From JANQSP01 sp965226095 (GTDB taxonomy: Bacteria; Bdellovibrionota; Bdellovibrionia; Bdellovibrionales; UBA1609), in contig OZ245336.1 in the NCBI GenBank assembly GCA_965226095.1, positions 1,054,001 through 1,118,000 of the forward strand: 64,000 nt of DNA, read 5' to 3'. Shown here in pieces: positions 62,696-64,000 of this stretch. Under the pieces are notes generated by a model that saw only the letters and a program-made list of their open reading frames with translations, ran no database searches and had not been told where the DNA came from. The translations under genes and the position numbers were made by a program. Positions within the stretch are counted from its first letter, which is position 1; every line of letters starts with the position of its first letter.

Positions 62696-63924
62696 CTCAT
62701 TCCCTGAATAGTATGAACTTGTTTTTTTAATTTTAAATAAATCTCTTCTAAATGTTTTTGACCACGAGTTTCAATCACAATATCAATACGAGTATATCCC
62801 TGTGAAAGTTCCGGGGAATTTCTGTTATGATGAACAACCAAGATATTGGATTTCATTTGAAATAATATAGAAGTAATTTTATTTAAAGCACCCGGTTCAT
62901 CTTTTACTATGACAGAAAGACGTGATAGACGCCCTTTTGCTTTTAATCCAGTTTCAATGATTTTAGATAAAATATTAAGATCGACATTTCCACCAGATAA
63001 AACTACAGCACATTTTTGACCCAAGTTCCATGTTTTATGTTGTTTTAACAAAGCCGCTACCGCTGTCGCACCGGAACCCTCCACTAAAGTCTTTCCTCTC
63101 TCCAACAGTAAAACCATTGCTGAGGCAATTTCATTTTCCTCTACACTAATAATATCATCCACATATTTGGAAATGTATTCTTCAAACATCTTACGACTGC
63201 CCTTTTTTATAGTGATTCCGTCTGCCAAACCTGGTCCTTTAAAATGTTTATCCGGATCATAAGGTTTTTGATGAAAAAAGTATTCCATAGCTGGCGCCAA
63301 GGCAGACACCACGGCATAAACCCGACAAGAAGGTTTAATCTGTTTAATAACAGAAGCTATTCCACTCACCAGACCTCCACCACCTAAAGGAACAATGACA
63401 GAATCCACATCAGCTAATTGCTCCATAATTTCTAAACCAATACTACCCTGTCCGGTAATAATTAAAGGATCCTCATAGGCGTGAATAAATATACGTCCTG
63501 TTTCCTGACACAATTGAAGCGCCTTGGAATAACTCTCGTCATACATTCGACCTTCCATAATGATATCAGCTCCATAGTTTCGAACAGCCTCTTCCTTCAC
63601 AAGTGGCGTACTCTCAGGAAGGACAATGAGAGCAGAACCTTTTATACACTTTGCGGCATAAGCGACTCCCTGAGCATGGTTACCGGCAGAGCAGGAAATA
63701 AATCCTCTTTTTCTCTCATTTTCACTGATATTTAAAATTTTATTCAAAGCTCCTCTGGTTTTGAAGCTTCCGGTGATTTGTTCATTTTCCATTTTTAAAT
63801 ACACATTAACACCAGAGAGAGCACTTAAAGTTCGAGAATAATTTAAAGGTGTTTTAAAAATCCACGGACTTATCTTTTTTTGTGCCTCTTTAAAATCCTC
63901 TATTGAAATATTGTGTTTTTTCAT
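62692..63924 (-). CDS. ilvA: Threonine dehydratase with C-terminal ACT domain
   Basis: Pyridoxal-phosphate enzyme that deaminates threonine to 2-oxobutyrate (410 residues from the ATG at 63924). Lys55 in 'TGSFKTRGA' binds the cofactor, 'SCSAGNHAQGVAYAA' and 'VPLGGGGLVSG' complete the active site. The last 75 or so residues form an ACT domain ('LSVIVKDEPGALNKITSIL'). AAGGAA precedes the ATG; an upstream GTG at 63978 would add 18 residues without domain content. It may act in isoleucine synthesis or in threonine breakdown, whose 2-oxobutyrate can become propionyl-CoA for the Prp cycle. Confidence 0.93.
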   Translation of the reverse strand: MKKHNISIEDFKEAQKKISPWIFKTPLNYSRTLSALSGVNVYLKMENEQITGSFKTRGALNKILNISENERKRGFISCSAGNHAQGVAYAAKCIKGSALIVLPESTPLVKEEAVRNYGADIIMEGRMYDESYSKALQLCQETGRIFIHAYEDPLIITGQGSIGLEIMEQLADVDSVIVPLGGGGLVSGIASVIKQIKPSCRVYAVVSALAPAMEYFFHQKPYDPDKHFKGPGLADGITIKKGSRKMFEEYISKYVDDIISVEENEIASAMVLLLERGKTLVEGSGATAVAALLKQHKTWNLGQKCAVVLSGGNVDLNILSKIIETGLKAKGRLSRLSVIVKDEPGALNKITSILFQMKSNILVVHHNRNSPELSQGYTRIDIVIETRGQKHLEEIYLKLKKQVHTIQGMR

Positions 63925-64000
63925 ATGTTCCTTTTTTTTATCTCTGACGAAATAGATATTATTATATACATCAGCCACTGTAAAATTTTAAAGTGATCAA

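Overview
The window is AT-rich, gene-dense DNA from a Gram-negative bacterium. Outer-membrane biology is implied by a BamB-like lipoprotein, a YfgM-like TPR protein, many signal peptides and lipoboxes, and a VKOR-DsbA disulfide-forming fusion. CarD, a long bifunctional Rel/SpoT, the pheS-pheT-ihfA-merR order, a mevalonate-kinase-like GHMP kinase, leucine dehydrogenase and a fused PutA together suggest a low-GC Bdellovibrionota- or deltaproteobacteria-like lineage, possibly predatory or host-associated. This placement is an inference from gene content; no rRNA gene is present.

Layout. 1-3750: 5'-truncated pyrD, an HU/IHF protein, two adjacent cysteine-rich secreted proteins, and a STAS/anti-sigma-kinase pair (minus strand). 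3837-10391: valS followed by the methylcitrate-cycle genes prpD, prpB and prpC, with a strongly folded 115-nt element between prpD and prpB. 10321-13362: a Sel1-like secreted protein, an orphan BrnA-like antitoxin behind a perfect palindrome, two 200-bp tandem repeats fused to the 3' end of tRNA-Arg(CCU), mrp and a secreted unknown. 13608-28599: a housekeeping block (yicC, gmk, rpoZ, an LRR lipoprotein, relA/spoT, carD, gltX, uvrB, an FKBP lipoprotein, a GHMP kinase, pheS, pheT, ihfA, merR). 28603-38630: VKOR-DsbA, leucine dehydrogenase, yfgM/bamB-like genes, thiolase, both subunits of a 3-oxoacid CoA-transferase, and putA. 38640-43630: repeats, a frameshifted LRR gene, a lysozyme-fold-like secreted protein with a partner, an FMN reductase, rpsN and a secreted unknown. 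43845-47277: a DUF255 thioredoxin-fold protein, bioB and tRNA-Val(GAC). 47278-47981: about 700 bp with no gene but packed with inverted, direct and short hairpin repeats. 47982-58192: a TadG-like protein, a large LRR protein, a LysR regulator and a run of secreted unknowns, including a frameshifted protein made of EQ-rich repeats. 58309-63924: rhomboid protease, sppA, rpsA, cmk and ilvA.

How the genes fit together. The metabolic genes point to growth on amino acids and short acyl-CoAs: proline (PutA), branched-chain amino acids (leucine dehydrogenase), threonine (IlvA), propionyl-CoA (PrpBCD) and acetoacetate (thiolase plus CoA-transferase). The accessory content is dominated by exported proteins of unknown function, many cysteine-rich, alongside disulfide-forming machinery. 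No CRISPR array, transposase, prophage or recognised defence system was found.

The most unusual signals are non-coding: the tRNA-Arg-linked 200-bp repeats, which resemble in architecture the tyrT repeats of E. coli; a family of at least seven short hairpins whose stems vary while staying paired and whose loops keep a common core; and the structured prpD-prpB element. Two surface or exported repeat-protein genes are split by frameshifts.
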